Of a stretch of 64,000 bases of DNA, positions 15,640 to 24,437 are shown piece after piece. The DNA is from Pseudacidovorax sp. RU35E. GTDB lineage: Bacteria > Pseudomonadota > Gammaproteobacteria > Burkholderiales > Burkholderiaceae_C. The notes beneath the pieces are model-generated. The model saw only the letters and a list, made by a program, of their open reading frames with translations, had not been told where the DNA came from and ran no database searches. Numbering within the stretch: position 1 is the stretch's first letter; each line of letters opens with the position of its first letter. Both the position numbers and the translations under genes were made by a program. Location of the stretch: assembly GCF_900156165.1 (NCBI RefSeq), contig NZ_FTMY01000017.1:78711-142710 (forward strand). Direction: 5' to 3'.

Positions 15640-17799
15640 ATGCGCACCCTGCTGATCGACAACCACGATTCCTTCACCTACAACCTGTTCCAGTACTTGG
15701 CCGCCAGCAACGGCGTCCCGCCCGTGGTGGTGCGCAACGACGAAATGGACTGGGCCGAGGCCTCGCACCTGGGCTTCGACAACATCGTGATCTCGCCGGG
15801 CCCCGGCCGCCCCCAGCAGCCGGCCGACCTGGGCCTGTCGGCGCAGGCGCTGGCGCAGGCCGACGTGCCCATCCTGGGCGTCTGCCTGGGCCACCAGGCC
15901 ATGGGCCATGCCTGCGGCGCCACCGTCGATCTGGCCATGCGACCCATGCACGGGCGGATCGACCGCATCTCGCACTGCGGCCGCGGGCTGTTCCAGGGCA
16001 TCCCCGACCGTTTCGAGGCAGTGCGCTACCACTCGCTCGCCGTGACCCAACTGCCCTCCAGCCTGGAAGCGCTCGCCTGGGCGCCGGACGGCACGCTCAT
16101 GGCACTGCGGCATGTGCGCAAGCCCTGGTGGGGCGTCCAGTTCCATCCCGAGTCGGTCTGCACCGAGCACGGCGCCCGCCTGTTGCGCAACTTCCGCGAA
16201 CTGACCCTCGAATGGCAGCAGAGCCGGGTACGCCGCAGCACCTGGGGCAGCTTCATCACGATGCCCGAAGCGGCCGAGCCGCCAGCGCCCGCCTGGGATG
16301 TGCGCGCCCGGTGCCTGGATTTCTTCGTGGACCCAGCCCGGGTCTACCAGGCGCTCTTCGCCAGCCAGCGTCCGGCCTTCTGGCTGGACAGCAGCCAGAA
16401 CGGGCCCGGCATCGCCCGCTTCTCGTTCATGGGCGATGGCAGCGGACCGCAGAGCGAATACCTGAGCTACGACAGCGAAAGCGGCGCGCTGCATGTGCAG
16501 CATGCGGACTGCGAGGAAACGCTGCCGCAGAGCGTCTTCGACTACCTGGGCCTGCGGCTCGCCAACGAGCCTGCCCAGTTGCACGCGCCGCTGCCCTTCG
16601 ACTTCGTCGGTGGCTTCGTGGGCTACTTCGGCTATGAACTGAAGCAGGAGCTCGATGGCGACGGCGTCCACGAGGCCCCTGGACCCGACGCCGCCTGGCT
16701 GTTCGTGGACCGCTTCCTCGCCTTCGACCACGCGGAAGGCCAAGTGTGGATCGTCTGGCTCACGCCGCAAGGGGGCCAGGATCTGCATCAAGGTTGGGTC
16801 GAGTCCATCGCGGCCTATTTGCAGGCCGAAGCCGAGGCCATGCCGCCGCCGCCACCGGAGAGTCGGACCCAGGCGGCGAGCCAGGTGCAACGCATGCGCT
16901 GGCACACCCCTTTGCCGACCTATCGCACGCTGATCGAACGCTGCCAGCAGGAAATCCGCATGGGCGAGAGCTACGAGCTCTGCCTGACCAACCAGCTCGT
17001 CGGCGTCGGTCGCGTGGATGCGATGGCGCTCTATCACATGCTGCGCTCGCGCAATGCCGCCCCCTACGCGGCCTACCTGGCGCTGCCGGAACTGAGTGTT
17101 CTCAGCGCTTCGCCGGAGCTCTTCCTGGCCATCCTGCCGGACCGGACCGTCGAGTCCAAGCCCATCAAGGGCACGGCACCGCGCGGCAACACCCCCGAAG
17201 AGGACGAGCGGATCGCCCAGGACCTGCTGTCCGACGAGAAGACCCGCAGCGAGAACCTCATGATCGTGGACCTGCTGCGCAACGACCTCAATCGCAGCTG
17301 CGAAGTGGGCAGCGTGCATGTGCCGGTGCTCTTCGGGATCGAACGCTTCGCGACCGTGACCCAGATGGTGAGCACCGTGCGCGGCCGGCTGCGCAGCGAC
17401 CTCACGGCCGTGGACGCCGTGCAGGCGGCCTTCCCGGGCGGCTCCATGACCGGCGCGCCCAAGAGGCGCACGATGCGCATCATCGACGCACTGGAAGGCG
17501 CGCCGCGCGGCGTGTATTCCGGCAGCCTCGGCTATCTGTCGCTCAACGGCGCCGCGCGCCTGAACATCGTGATCCGCACCCTCGTCGTGCAGGACGACAT
17601 GCTCAGCATCGGCGCGGGTGGCGCCATCGTGGCGCTGTCCGATCCCGATGCCGAGGTCAATGAAATCGTCCTGAAGGCGCGGGCCCTCTGGGACACGCTC
17701 AAGGCCTGCGGCGCAGCGCTGGACGACGCGGACCTGCAGGGCATCGCGCCGGCCGCGCCACCGGTTTCCCCAGGCGACGGCCAAGCCCGTGAGAATTGA
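15640..17799 (+). CDS. pabAB: Fused aminodeoxychorismate synthase (PabA-PabB)
   Basis: This 719-residue enzyme has an N-terminal glutamine amidotransferase (about 1-195; Cys82 in GVCLGHQ, His/Glu in FHPES) and a C-terminal chorismate-binding domain (about 235-700). PIKGT at 508-512 carries the Lys typical of PabB; anthranilate synthases have Ala here (PIAGT). It should make 4-amino-4-deoxychorismate from chorismate and glutamine. The amidotransferase-first fusion is common in antibiotic and other specialised pathways. No PabC-type lyase is next to it. The ATG at 15640 has GGAGG 8 nt upstream. It overlaps the exporter gene. Confidence 0.88.
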   Translation: MRTLLIDNHDSFTYNLFQYLAASNGVPPVVVRNDEMDWAEASHLGFDNIVISPGPGRPQQPADLGLSAQALAQADVPILGVCLGHQAMGHACGATVDLAMRPMHGRIDRISHCGRGLFQGIPDRFEAVRYHSLAVTQLPSSLEALAWAPDGTLMALRHVRKPWWGVQFHPESVCTEHGARLLRNFRELTLEWQQSRVRRSTWGSFITMPEAAEPPAPAWDVRARCLDFFVDPARVYQALFASQRPAFWLDSSQNGPGIARFSFMGDGSGPQSEYLSYDSESGALHVQHADCEETLPQSVFDYLGLRLANEPAQLHAPLPFDFVGGFVGYFGYELKQELDGDGVHEAPGPDAAWLFVDRFLAFDHAEGQVWIVWLTPQGGQDLHQGWVESIAAYLQAEAEAMPPPPPESRTQAASQVQRMRWHTPLPTYRTLIERCQQEIRMGESYELCLTNQLVGVGRVDAMALYHMLRSRNAAPYAAYLALPELSVLSASPELFLAILPDRTVESKPIKGTAPRGNTPEEDERIAQDLLSDEKTRSENLMIVDLLRNDLNRSCEVGSVHVPVLFGIERFATVTQMVSTVRGRLRSDLTAVDAVQAAFPGGSMTGAPKRRTMRIIDALEGAPRGVYSGSLGYLSLNGAARLNIVIRTLVVQDDMLSIGAGGAIVALSDPDAEVNEIVLKARALWDTLKACGAALDDADLQGIAPAAPPVSPGDGQAREN

Positions 17800-18664
17800 T
17801 GCGGAGGGCCGGTACGGCCCCGCGGCCATGGCCGCTGCCATGGGCTGCTGGGCCGGCAACGATGCCCTGGTCAAGCTCTGCGCACACGACCTTTCGGTGA
17901 CGCAGATCCTGGCCATCCGGGGCCTCTTCGCCAGCTCGCTCGCGCTGACCCTGGTCCTGCTTGCACGCGAGCGGCTTCAGCCACGCGCGCTCACGCGCCC
18001 AGCCGTGGCGCTGCGGTGCACGCTGGAGCTCGCCACGGCCGCCAGCGCTACCTGGGCACTGGCCCACGCGCCCCTGGGCGTCGTCACGGCCATCACGATG
18101 ACCGCCCCCATGCTGGCGGTGCTCGGGGCACAGCTGCTGGGCTGGGAGGCGCGCGCATGGACTCGCCTGCTGGGCGTGCTGGCGGGTCTCTTCGGCGCCC
18201 TGCTGGTCGTGCAGCCATGGCAGAACCAACAACCGCCGCTCGCGGGTGTCGCGGCGGCATTCATCTGCGCCCTGTGCCTGGCCGCCCGGGACCTGAGCAC
18301 GCGACGCCTGGCGCAGGCCCTGTCGGCGCGCGCAATGACGCTCCTGACGAGCGCCACTGTCGGACTTGCCGGCCTGGGGGCCTGGCAGGCGACGACGCCC
18401 GCCCCATCCGTCACTCCATGGCACTGGGGACTGTTGGCTGGCGCGGCCCTATGCGCCACCGCAGGCAACCTGCTGCTTGTCGCGGCGCTGCGCAGCACGC
18501 ATCTGGGGCGCGTCATGCCCCTGCGCTTCAGCCTGCTGCTGTGGTCCACCTTGCTGGGCATGCTGATCTGGCAGGAACGGCCTTCGACGCTCACCTGGGC
18601 GGGCCTCACACTGATCGCCGCAACCGGCGCGGCCGCGTTGCGCAAGCGCGCCCCCTTCGCCTGA
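17789..18664 (+). CDS. EamA/DMT-family transporter
   Basis: This 291-residue membrane protein has about ten hydrophobic helices in two related halves, as in drug/metabolite transporters of the EamA type. The family marker SVTQILAIRGLFASSLA follows helix 1. It starts at GTG inside the last codons of pabAB (11-bp overlap), so the two are co-translated. This suggests it exports a product or relative of the PabAB pathway. A later ATG at 17828 is an alternative start. Confidence 0.85.
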   Translation: MRIDAEGRYGPAAMAAAMGCWAGNDALVKLCAHDLSVTQILAIRGLFASSLALTLVLLARERLQPRALTRPAVALRCTLELATAASATWALAHAPLGVVTAITMTAPMLAVLGAQLLGWEARAWTRLLGVLAGLFGALLVVQPWQNQQPPLAGVAAAFICALCLAARDLSTRRLAQALSARAMTLLTSATVGLAGLGAWQATTPAPSVTPWHWGLLAGAALCATAGNLLLVAALRSTHLGRVMPLRFSLLLWSTLLGMLIWQERPSTLTWAGLTLIAATGAAALRKRAPFA

Positions 18665-18688
18665 GCGCCATCGCGCGCGCCGGCGTCT

Positions 18689-19399
18689 TCAGCGAAGCAT
18701 GCCGGTGGCAGCGGCCCGCGCCGTGGCCGAGGGACGGTTGCGCGCGCCCAGCTTTCGCCCTGCGTTCTTGATGTGGAACTCCACGGTGTGCGACGACGTG
18801 GACAGGATCTGCGCCGTCTCCGTCGACGTCTTGCCGTCGGCTGCCCAGCGTAGCGCCTCACGCTCGCGGGGTGTCAGCGGCGCCAGGTGCAGGCCCTTGA
18901 GCTGGAGGATCCGCTTCGTCAAGGCGGCGTGCGCCACGTTGACCAGGAAGCGCAGGCGGACCTCCTTGGTACGAAGTTCAGCCTGGCCGATCGGCTCCGA
19001 GGACCGTGCAAGGGTGAGCATCCCCACGCCGCCCTCCGGTCCGTAGCAGGCCTGGGCCCGCCCATGGCGAAGTCCAAACGACCGCGCTTCGTCCCACAAC
19101 TGTTGCGCGGACCGAAAGAGACCGTCGCACCACAGCACCGGCTCCAGCGATGCGTGCGCATGGGCCACGGTGGGATCGACCCGAAGGTAACCGGCCTCTT
19201 TGTAGCGCTCTCGCCATGACTCCGCGTAGTTGTTGACCAGGTAAAAGCGCCGATCGGTGAACGGCAGCGGGTACTGGTAGCCGTAGGCACACCACTCGAA
19301 GCCAAGCTGCTCTGCGCACTTGGCCACCGTATTGAAAGCCTGCCGAACATCCCCGCTCGCATCCAACGCATCCAGCAGTGCGCCGCCCCAACTCTCCAT
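18689..19399 (-). CDS. LuxR-family quorum-sensing regulator
   Basis: This 236-residue protein has an N-terminal autoinducer-binding domain and a C-terminal LuxR HTH (about 172-225, LTPREREALRWAADGKTS). The residues that contact acyl-homoserine lactone in this family are present: Trp62, Tyr66, Asp75 and Trp90. The ATG at 19399 is preferred because GAGGGG lies 6 nt upstream; a GTG at 19426 would add nine residues. It is divergent from luxI and convergent with the pabAB/exporter operon. Confidence 0.9.
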   Translation of the reverse strand: MESWGGALLDALDASGDVRQAFNTVAKCAEQLGFEWCAYGYQYPLPFTDRRFYLVNNYAESWRERYKEAGYLRVDPTVAHAHASLEPVLWCDGLFRSAQQLWDEARSFGLRHGRAQACYGPEGGVGMLTLARSSEPIGQAELRTKEVRLRFLVNVAHAALTKRILQLKGLHLAPLTPREREALRWAADGKTSTETAQILSTSSHTVEFHIKNAGRKLGARNRPSATARAAATGMLR

Positions 19400-19574
19400 G
19401 TGGTTCCCCTCATCGGACGTTGACACATGACCGTCACAAAAGATTAACGAAACATGCGCCTTTTATGCAACAGCTGTGCGCTCGATGAGCAGTCATCGTC
19501 TTTGGCAACTCGCGATCCAGACCCCGGCTCGCGCACTCCAAGGCGCACCGCAGCGCGTTCAACGCGGCGCGCAA

Positions 19575-19590
19575 CTACCAGATTCAGCAG
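19575..19590. promoter_or_regulatory. Possible lux-type box upstream of luxI
   Basis: CT, twelve bases, AG at 19575-19590 matches the CT-N12-AG frame of LuxR-type binding sites and lies 56-71 bp before the luxI start. Overall dyad symmetry is only partial, so this is a weak call. Confidence 0.3.
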
Positions 19591-19645
19591 GTACCTCGGC
19601 AGCGCGTCTTTGCCTGAAATCGCGGTGATCACACCGGAGGATTTC

Positions 19646-20263
19646 ATGCACTACCTGACAGGCAACGCGCAACAACTCGGCGCCACCTTGGTCGATGCGC
19701 TCGGCCGCTATCGGCACCAGGTTTTCGTCGAGCATCTGGGCTGGCAGTTGCCCGATGCGACCCCTGGCGCAGAGTGGGACACCTTCGACACGCCGGGCAC
19801 CGTGTATGTGGTCGCACTTTGCAACCATGGTCGAATTGCCGGATGCGCGCGCCTGCTGCCGACCACCGGTCCGTATCTGCTCGCCGATGTCTTTCCCGAA
19901 CTGCTGAACGGCACCCCGTGCCCGCGCTCGGCCGCCGTGTGGGAGCTGTCGCGCTTCGCGGCCTTCGATCCCGAATCACCGCCTGCACGAGGCCACACGC
20001 TGGGTTCGCCCGCTGCGCTCGACCTGCTTCGGGTGAGCCTGCGGGAGGCCGCACAACGGGGTGCCAGGCAACTCGTAAGCGTGTCCCCCGTGGCCATCGC
20101 GCGGATCCTGCATCGAGGCGGCTTCGCCCACGCCCGGCTCGGCCCACCGCGCGAGGTCGCCGGTCAGCAGCTGTTCGCCTGCAGCTTCAACGTGGCGCCT
20201 GACGAGGACGGGGCCGGCGGCCTTGAGGCCACACCCAGCGCGTTGGAAGTGGAGGCGCAGTAA
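19646..20263 (+). CDS. LuxI-family acyl-homoserine-lactone synthase
   Basis: This 205-residue autoinducer synthase makes an acyl-homoserine lactone from S-adenosylmethionine and an acyl carrier. Conserved residues are all visible: Arg23, Phe27, Trp33, Asp45, Asp48, Arg69, Phe83, Glu100 and Arg103 (segments HQVFVEHLGW, GCARLLPTTGPYLLADVFP, WELSRFAA). The ATG at 19646 has CGGAGG 5 nt upstream. It is divergent from a luxR gene, giving a complete sender-receiver pair on the ICE. The acyl chain cannot be predicted from the sequence. Confidence 0.93.
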   Translation: MHYLTGNAQQLGATLVDALGRYRHQVFVEHLGWQLPDATPGAEWDTFDTPGTVYVVALCNHGRIAGCARLLPTTGPYLLADVFPELLNGTPCPRSAAVWELSRFAAFDPESPPARGHTLGSPAALDLLRVSLREAAQRGARQLVSVSPVAIARILHRGGFAHARLGPPREVAGQQLFACSFNVAPDEDGAGGLEATPSALEVEAQ

Positions 20264-20403
20264 CCCCCATCCCCTCGCGCTGCGGCGACTCGGACCCGCG
20301 TCCGCATGCCCACGCCCTTGCTCAGCTGGCAGCGCAACTGCGCGTTGGGGCGCAGTCCACCCCAACAGTGACGAACAGAAGGCCGCCAGCGCATGGGGAG
20401 CCC

Positions 20404-22365
20404 TCAGCGGCCGATCCCACGGCTGCGCCCCACCTCCCAGTTCACCGTGCTGCCTCGGACGGTCACGCTCAGAGCCTGGCCAAGGCGCGTTTCGATGACG
20501 GGCCGCCAAGGCACCAGGCAGAAGCCGTGGCCGTCGTCGAGCAAGGCGAAGCGGCCGCTGACGAGCTGAACGGACGTCCGATAGGTGCCCTGGGCGCGAA
20601 CGCCGTCCTGGACGGCTCGCCACACCTTGCCGGTCTCCGCCTCGAGCGCTCGGCCATGCTGCTCGACCTCCCGCGCGATCAGCGCCTGCAGCAGGTTTCT
20701 GTTCGGCACCACGTACGCCCCTTGCTGCTGCGCCAAGCCCTGTGACGCCAGCACACGCAGTCGGTCCTCGAGCGCACGGCGCACCTGCGCGCCGAAGCCT
20801 GCGGCAGCGGGATGCTCGGACGACTCGGCGCCAACGAGTTGTCGATCCAGCCATGTGGCGCCGCACGCATGAACCTGTTGCTCGACCGGCAGATGACAAC
20901 GGACGTCCACATGCAGACCTGCAGCACCCTTGCGGCCGTCGTGATCCCGGGCCCGCTCGGCCAGGTCATCAGGAATTCGCCAGACCCCGTCAGTCACGCG
21001 CTCGACGACACCACCGCGTCGCAGGGCCTCCAGCCGGCGGGCGCAGGCCGCCAGCACCTGTTCGACATGGGGGTGCCGGCTGGTCTGAAGCGCGGCGCGA
21101 TGCGCAGCCACCTCATAGAGACCGCCCTGAGCGGCTGCCCGCACAAGACCGTCGGCCGCGCGCCCCAGGGGCGGCGGCCCACAGGCCACGATGCTTCCCA
21201 CAGGAATACCGGACAGATCGCGTCCCGCGGGCAGCCGGACGTAATGGGCACGCCCATCGATGCCGTCGATCACCAGGTACGGTTGCTCCAGCAGCTCGTC
21301 GTGCAAGCCCTTCGCATGGACACGCCCCAGGATGCGAGCGTCTGGCGGTGGATCGGGCACCAGTGATCGCGCCTCGCCCGCCATGGCGCGGTGCAAAGTG
21401 CGAAGGATGTCGCCACGCTGCCCCATGGTGGAGAGCGTGTCCGCCAGCCTCGGAGAAAGCTGCCATCGGTGCGCGTCGATCTTGCGCGCGAGCCCCAACT
21501 CCCCGAGCCGCTGCAGGCGCCCCCGCAGAAGCGTATCACGCGCAGAAACCCGGTCCGGCACCGGTGCGGACCTCAGCACGACGACGCCATCCACGGCCTG
21601 ACGCAGCAGTTGCCGGTCCAGGCCGGTCAGGCGCTCCTGCTGCACCTCGCGCTGCTGGGCACGCTGGATCTCGAGCTCGGTGCGCGGCCCGAGCCACTGC
21701 GTGACGATCTCGCTGGCCCGGTGGCGAATCCCGTGGGCGGCATAGTCGGGAGCGATCACCAGGTCCCGCTCATCGCGCGCGCCACCCACCCGTCCTCGCA
21801 GCACGATGTGCGTGTGCGGGTTGTCTGTGTCCCAGTGGTCCACGGCCACCCAGTCCAGCGGCGTCTCCAGGTCCGTCGCCATCTGCTGCATCAGCCGCCG
21901 CGTGAAGCCGCGCAGGTCGTCGAGCTCGGCGGCGTCCTCGGGCGAGACGATGAGACGGAACTGGTGCCGGTCACCACGGCCGCGCGCCTCGAAGGCCTTG
22001 AGATCGGCCACGTCCGTCTCGGCACCGTAGGCTTGGGCCTTCTGGCCGTCGCGCGTCACGCCATCGCGTTCGATATACCGCAGGTGGGCGAGCACACCCG
22101 CCTTGCCCGCACGCCGCAGCACCACGAAGCGCGACTTCACAACCACCCGCCGCGCATCAGCACCCAGACGGCGGCCTGCCGCGCCAGCGGCGACTCGCCC
22201 GCGCCCAAAGGACGACGCCGGTCGCCCATCGCCCACGCGCGGCTTGGCGCCCGATGCGGACGCCGCCTTCAGCACGCGCGAGATGAAGGCCTGGGGACGG
22301 CCACGGCCACGCGCCTTGGGCGCGCCAAGCAGGGGCCGGAAGCGGTCGTCATCGGCAGCCGCCAT
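20404..22365 (-). CDS. traI: TraI/VirD2-type relaxase with DUF3363
   Basis: This 653-residue relaxase nicks the ICE at oriT and leads the transferred strand. Tyr97 (LRYIERDG) is the likely nicking tyrosine. His177, His184 and His186 (DHWDTDNPHTHIVLRG) form the metal-binding triad, and HQFRLIVSPEDA (134-145) is a family motif. The long C-terminus is of the DUF3363 type. The ATG at 22365 has GGAGG upstream; earlier codons of the open frame have no similarity. Confidence 0.93.
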   Translation of the reverse strand: MAAADDDRFRPLLGAPKARGRGRPQAFISRVLKAASASGAKPRVGDGRPASSFGRGRVAAGAAGRRLGADARRVVVKSRFVVLRRAGKAGVLAHLRYIERDGVTRDGQKAQAYGAETDVADLKAFEARGRGDRHQFRLIVSPEDAAELDDLRGFTRRLMQQMATDLETPLDWVAVDHWDTDNPHTHIVLRGRVGGARDERDLVIAPDYAAHGIRHRASEIVTQWLGPRTELEIQRAQQREVQQERLTGLDRQLLRQAVDGVVVLRSAPVPDRVSARDTLLRGRLQRLGELGLARKIDAHRWQLSPRLADTLSTMGQRGDILRTLHRAMAGEARSLVPDPPPDARILGRVHAKGLHDELLEQPYLVIDGIDGRAHYVRLPAGRDLSGIPVGSIVACGPPPLGRAADGLVRAAAQGGLYEVAAHRAALQTSRHPHVEQVLAACARRLEALRRGGVVERVTDGVWRIPDDLAERARDHDGRKGAAGLHVDVRCHLPVEQQVHACGATWLDRQLVGAESSEHPAAAGFGAQVRRALEDRLRVLASQGLAQQQGAYVVPNRNLLQALIAREVEQHGRALEAETGKVWRAVQDGVRAQGTYRTSVQLVSGRFALLDDGHGFCLVPWRPVIETRLGQALSVTVRGSTVNWEVGRSRGIGR

Positions 22366-22694
22366 GGCGCCTCCGACGATGGGACAACGGCACGGCGAAG
22401 GCACCGCGGCGGCGGGGCCGGTGCCGCGCCAAACCCTTGTGCAGACAGGAGAAACGCCCTTGGGTGTGCCGCCCCTTTTCTCTTGCCCTCCCCCTGCAAA
22501 ACCCGGATCCACCCCGCACCCGGATGCGTGACCCGCAACGGGCAGACCTGCCGGACTGCGCAATGCGCCCAGCAGGCGAGCCGGACGCCGCAGCCTCCGA
22601 GAGACATCGATTGCATGTGCAAGAGCCGCGATCACGCAAAGCCCATGAGGTCTCTGCGGCACTGGCGATGACACGAGAAGGCATCTCGATGGCC
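22366..22694. other. Intergenic region upstream of the relaxase; oriT candidate by position
   Basis: These 329 bp between traF and traI hold no supported gene. A GGCACCG/CGGTGCC hairpin lies at 22400-22425, and two ACCCGGAT repeats near 22500-22525. The origin of transfer of such elements usually lies close to the relaxase gene, so this is a candidate by position, but I did not recognise a nic site. Confidence 0.35.
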
Positions 22695-23219
22695 TCACCA
22701 GATCCACAACGGCCGCGCGATGCCGAGCACAGCGTCGGCGCCGACGGGACCGAAGTAGCGACTGTCGAACGAAGCCGGATGCGCGTCGCCCAGCAGGAAC
22801 AACTCGCCATGAACGAGCCGTCTGCAATGCAGCCACGAAGGCAAGGGACGGCCCGCCCCGTCGTGCGCCAGCACGACGCCCACGGCGGTATCCTCGATCA
22901 CCACTTGCTGCCCAGACACGCACACCCGCTCCGGCGCCATGGCACCGATCCGCTTGAGCACCGGCACGCCCTCAGGCAGGTAGCCCCGCTGCGCGGCGAA
23001 CGACGCAACGGCGTGCGGTAGCCGCGCCAGAACGATGGCACCGGGGTGGAGTGAACGCGGATCGCGCGGCGCGTCGATGCGATACCAGCCGCGCGCCACG
23101 CTGGCCGTCGGATTGAAGACAACACGGACAGGCAATGGCAGGGCAAGTGGCGCGATCAATGCGCCACTTGCGAGCACCATGCCGACCAACAATCCGGCAC
23201 GTAAAAGTACGACGCTCAT
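22695..23219 (-). CDS. traF: TraF-like S26 family signal peptidase
   Basis: This 174-residue protein has an N-terminal membrane helix (about 5-28) and S26 peptidase motifs: the catalytic Ser in PTASVARGWYRI and the Lys in VLKRIGA. The C-terminal box is GDAHPASFDSRYFGPV. TraF of IncP plasmids matures and cyclises the TrbC pilin, and trbC is present at 2314-2646. The ATG at 23219 was chosen so that the membrane helix is N-terminal; an in-frame ATG 18 bp upstream is also possible. Confidence 0.88.
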   Translation of the reverse strand: MSVVLLRAGLLVGMVLASGALIAPLALPLPVRVVFNPTASVARGWYRIDAPRDPRSLHPGAIVLARLPHAVASFAAQRGYLPEGVPVLKRIGAMAPERVCVSGQQVVIEDTAVGVVLAHDGAGRPLPSWLHCRRLVHGELFLLGDAHPASFDSRYFGPVGADAVLGIARPLWIW

Positions 23220-23382
23220 GACCGCCACCGCTGCCATGACGGCATCACGTGAAGCGGCGATATGCCCGAGAACGTACGTCCGGCAGCCCCGCGCGCGGCG
23301 CGCGCCAATCCGGTTCCTGACCGAGTTGCACGCAGGCATTCGACGTCCTCGCGACGTGCGGTGGTGCGTAAGCATGGCACCG

Positions 23383-23646
23383 TCATGGCTGCGGCTCCGG
23401 GTATTCGCGCTCCAGCAGTTCGCGCAGCATGTCGGCTGCCGTGATGCCCCGCTGAAACGCCGTCACCTTGATCCGTCCGCGCAACGCGGGCGTCACATCG
23501 ATCGTCAGCCGCGCAGTGAACACCTGGGACTTGGCGGGCGCAGCGCCGCCGTCCTCCCGATGCACCCAGGCCGTTGCCGGATCGAGCGCCGGCCGGCGTC
23601 CGATCACAGGTCGTGGCGGCAGCTTGAGTGGCGGCGCCTTTGTCAT
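23383..23646 (-). CDS. Small RHH-like partner of ParA
   Basis: This 87-residue protein has a C-terminal half (TARLTIDVTPALRGRIKVTA then TAADMLRELLEREYP) that looks like a ribbon-helix-helix/ParG-like DNA-binding unit. The ATG overlaps the parA stop codon (ATGA). The position directly after parA suggests it is the centromere-binding partner in partition. Confidence 0.65.
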   Translation of the reverse strand: MTKAPPLKLPPRPVIGRRPALDPATAWVHREDGGAAPAKSQVFTARLTIDVTPALRGRIKVTAFQRGITAADMLRELLEREYPEPQP

Positions 23647-24413
23647 CGCAGTGCCTCCTGCGCGGCATCGGCCAACGCCCAGATCTCGCGGGCCGCAGCG
23701 CCCTTGGGCGCCACCTCCCACACCAATTTGCCCGCCGCCACGCAGTCGGCGAAGGCGATGCGCTGCGCGATGTCGGCGCGCAGCGTGGGAAACGGCTGAT
23801 CCGCCAGCGCATCGCGCGCCTCGCGTCCGATGACGGTGCCCACGATGCGCCGGTTGATCACGAAGGCCGCGCGCAGACCCGGCCGAAACACCTGCGCCTC
23901 CTGGATCAGGGCCACCATCTCCTGTGTCGCCCAGACGTCGTAGGCGCTGGGCTGCACCGGGATCAGCACCAGGTCGGCGGCGAGCAGCGCCGAGCGTGCG
24001 AGCGACGCCACCCGGGGCGGGCCGTCGATGACGACCCGGTCCGCCTGCAGCGCGATCTGCGGTACTTCCTTGTGCAGCGTGTCACGCGCCAGCCCGAACA
24101 CGCCGTAAAGCCGACCCTGACCGCTTTGAAGCCGACGCTGAGCCCAGTCCAGCGCAGACTCCTGCGGGTCGGCATCGATCAGCGTGACGCGCTCTCCTCG
24201 ACACGCGAAGGCGCCTGCCAAGTGCGTGGACAGCGTGGTCTTGCCGGCGCCGCCCTTCTGGTTCAACAGGGCGATCACCTTGCCCACCAGGCTGGCCTGC
24301 GTGGCGGCCTTGACGCTCAAACCGGGGGCCGGCGGCACGCGAGGGCGTGGCTCAAGGCCGGCACTGCCCGTTTCCTGGGCACCCCAGATCTCACGCGCGC
24401 GGGTATTCATCAA
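23643..24413 (-). CDS. parA: ParA-family partition ATPase
   Basis: This 256-residue ATPase has a deviant Walker A (LNQKGGAGKTT, about 49-59), Walker A' IDADPQESA and Walker B VVIDGPP. It probably stabilises the excised circular form of the ICE together with the small downstream partner. Tn4371-like elements carry parA next to repA. A second ATG one codon later is an alternative start. Confidence 0.92.
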   Translation of the reverse strand: MMNTRAREIWGAQETGSAGLEPRPRVPPAPGLSVKAATQASLVGKVIALLNQKGGAGKTTLSTHLAGAFACRGERVTLIDADPQESALDWAQRRLQSGQGRLYGVFGLARDTLHKEVPQIALQADRVVIDGPPRVASLARSALLAADLVLIPVQPSAYDVWATQEMVALIQEAQVFRPGLRAAFVINRRIVGTVIGREARDALADQPFPTLRADIAQRIAFADCVAAGKLVWEVAPKGAAAREIWALADAAQEALR

Positions 24414-24437
24414 GTTAGTCCCTGTTATGGATAAAAG

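Noticed and set aside
15640..17799. Anthranilate synthase (TrpE-TrpG or PhzE type)
   Set aside because: The key segment is PIKGT with Lys, typical of PabB, not the PIAGT form of anthranilate synthases.
15622..17916. A 764-codon minus-strand open frame opposite pabAB
   Set aside because: Antisense to a gene with clear catalytic motifs.
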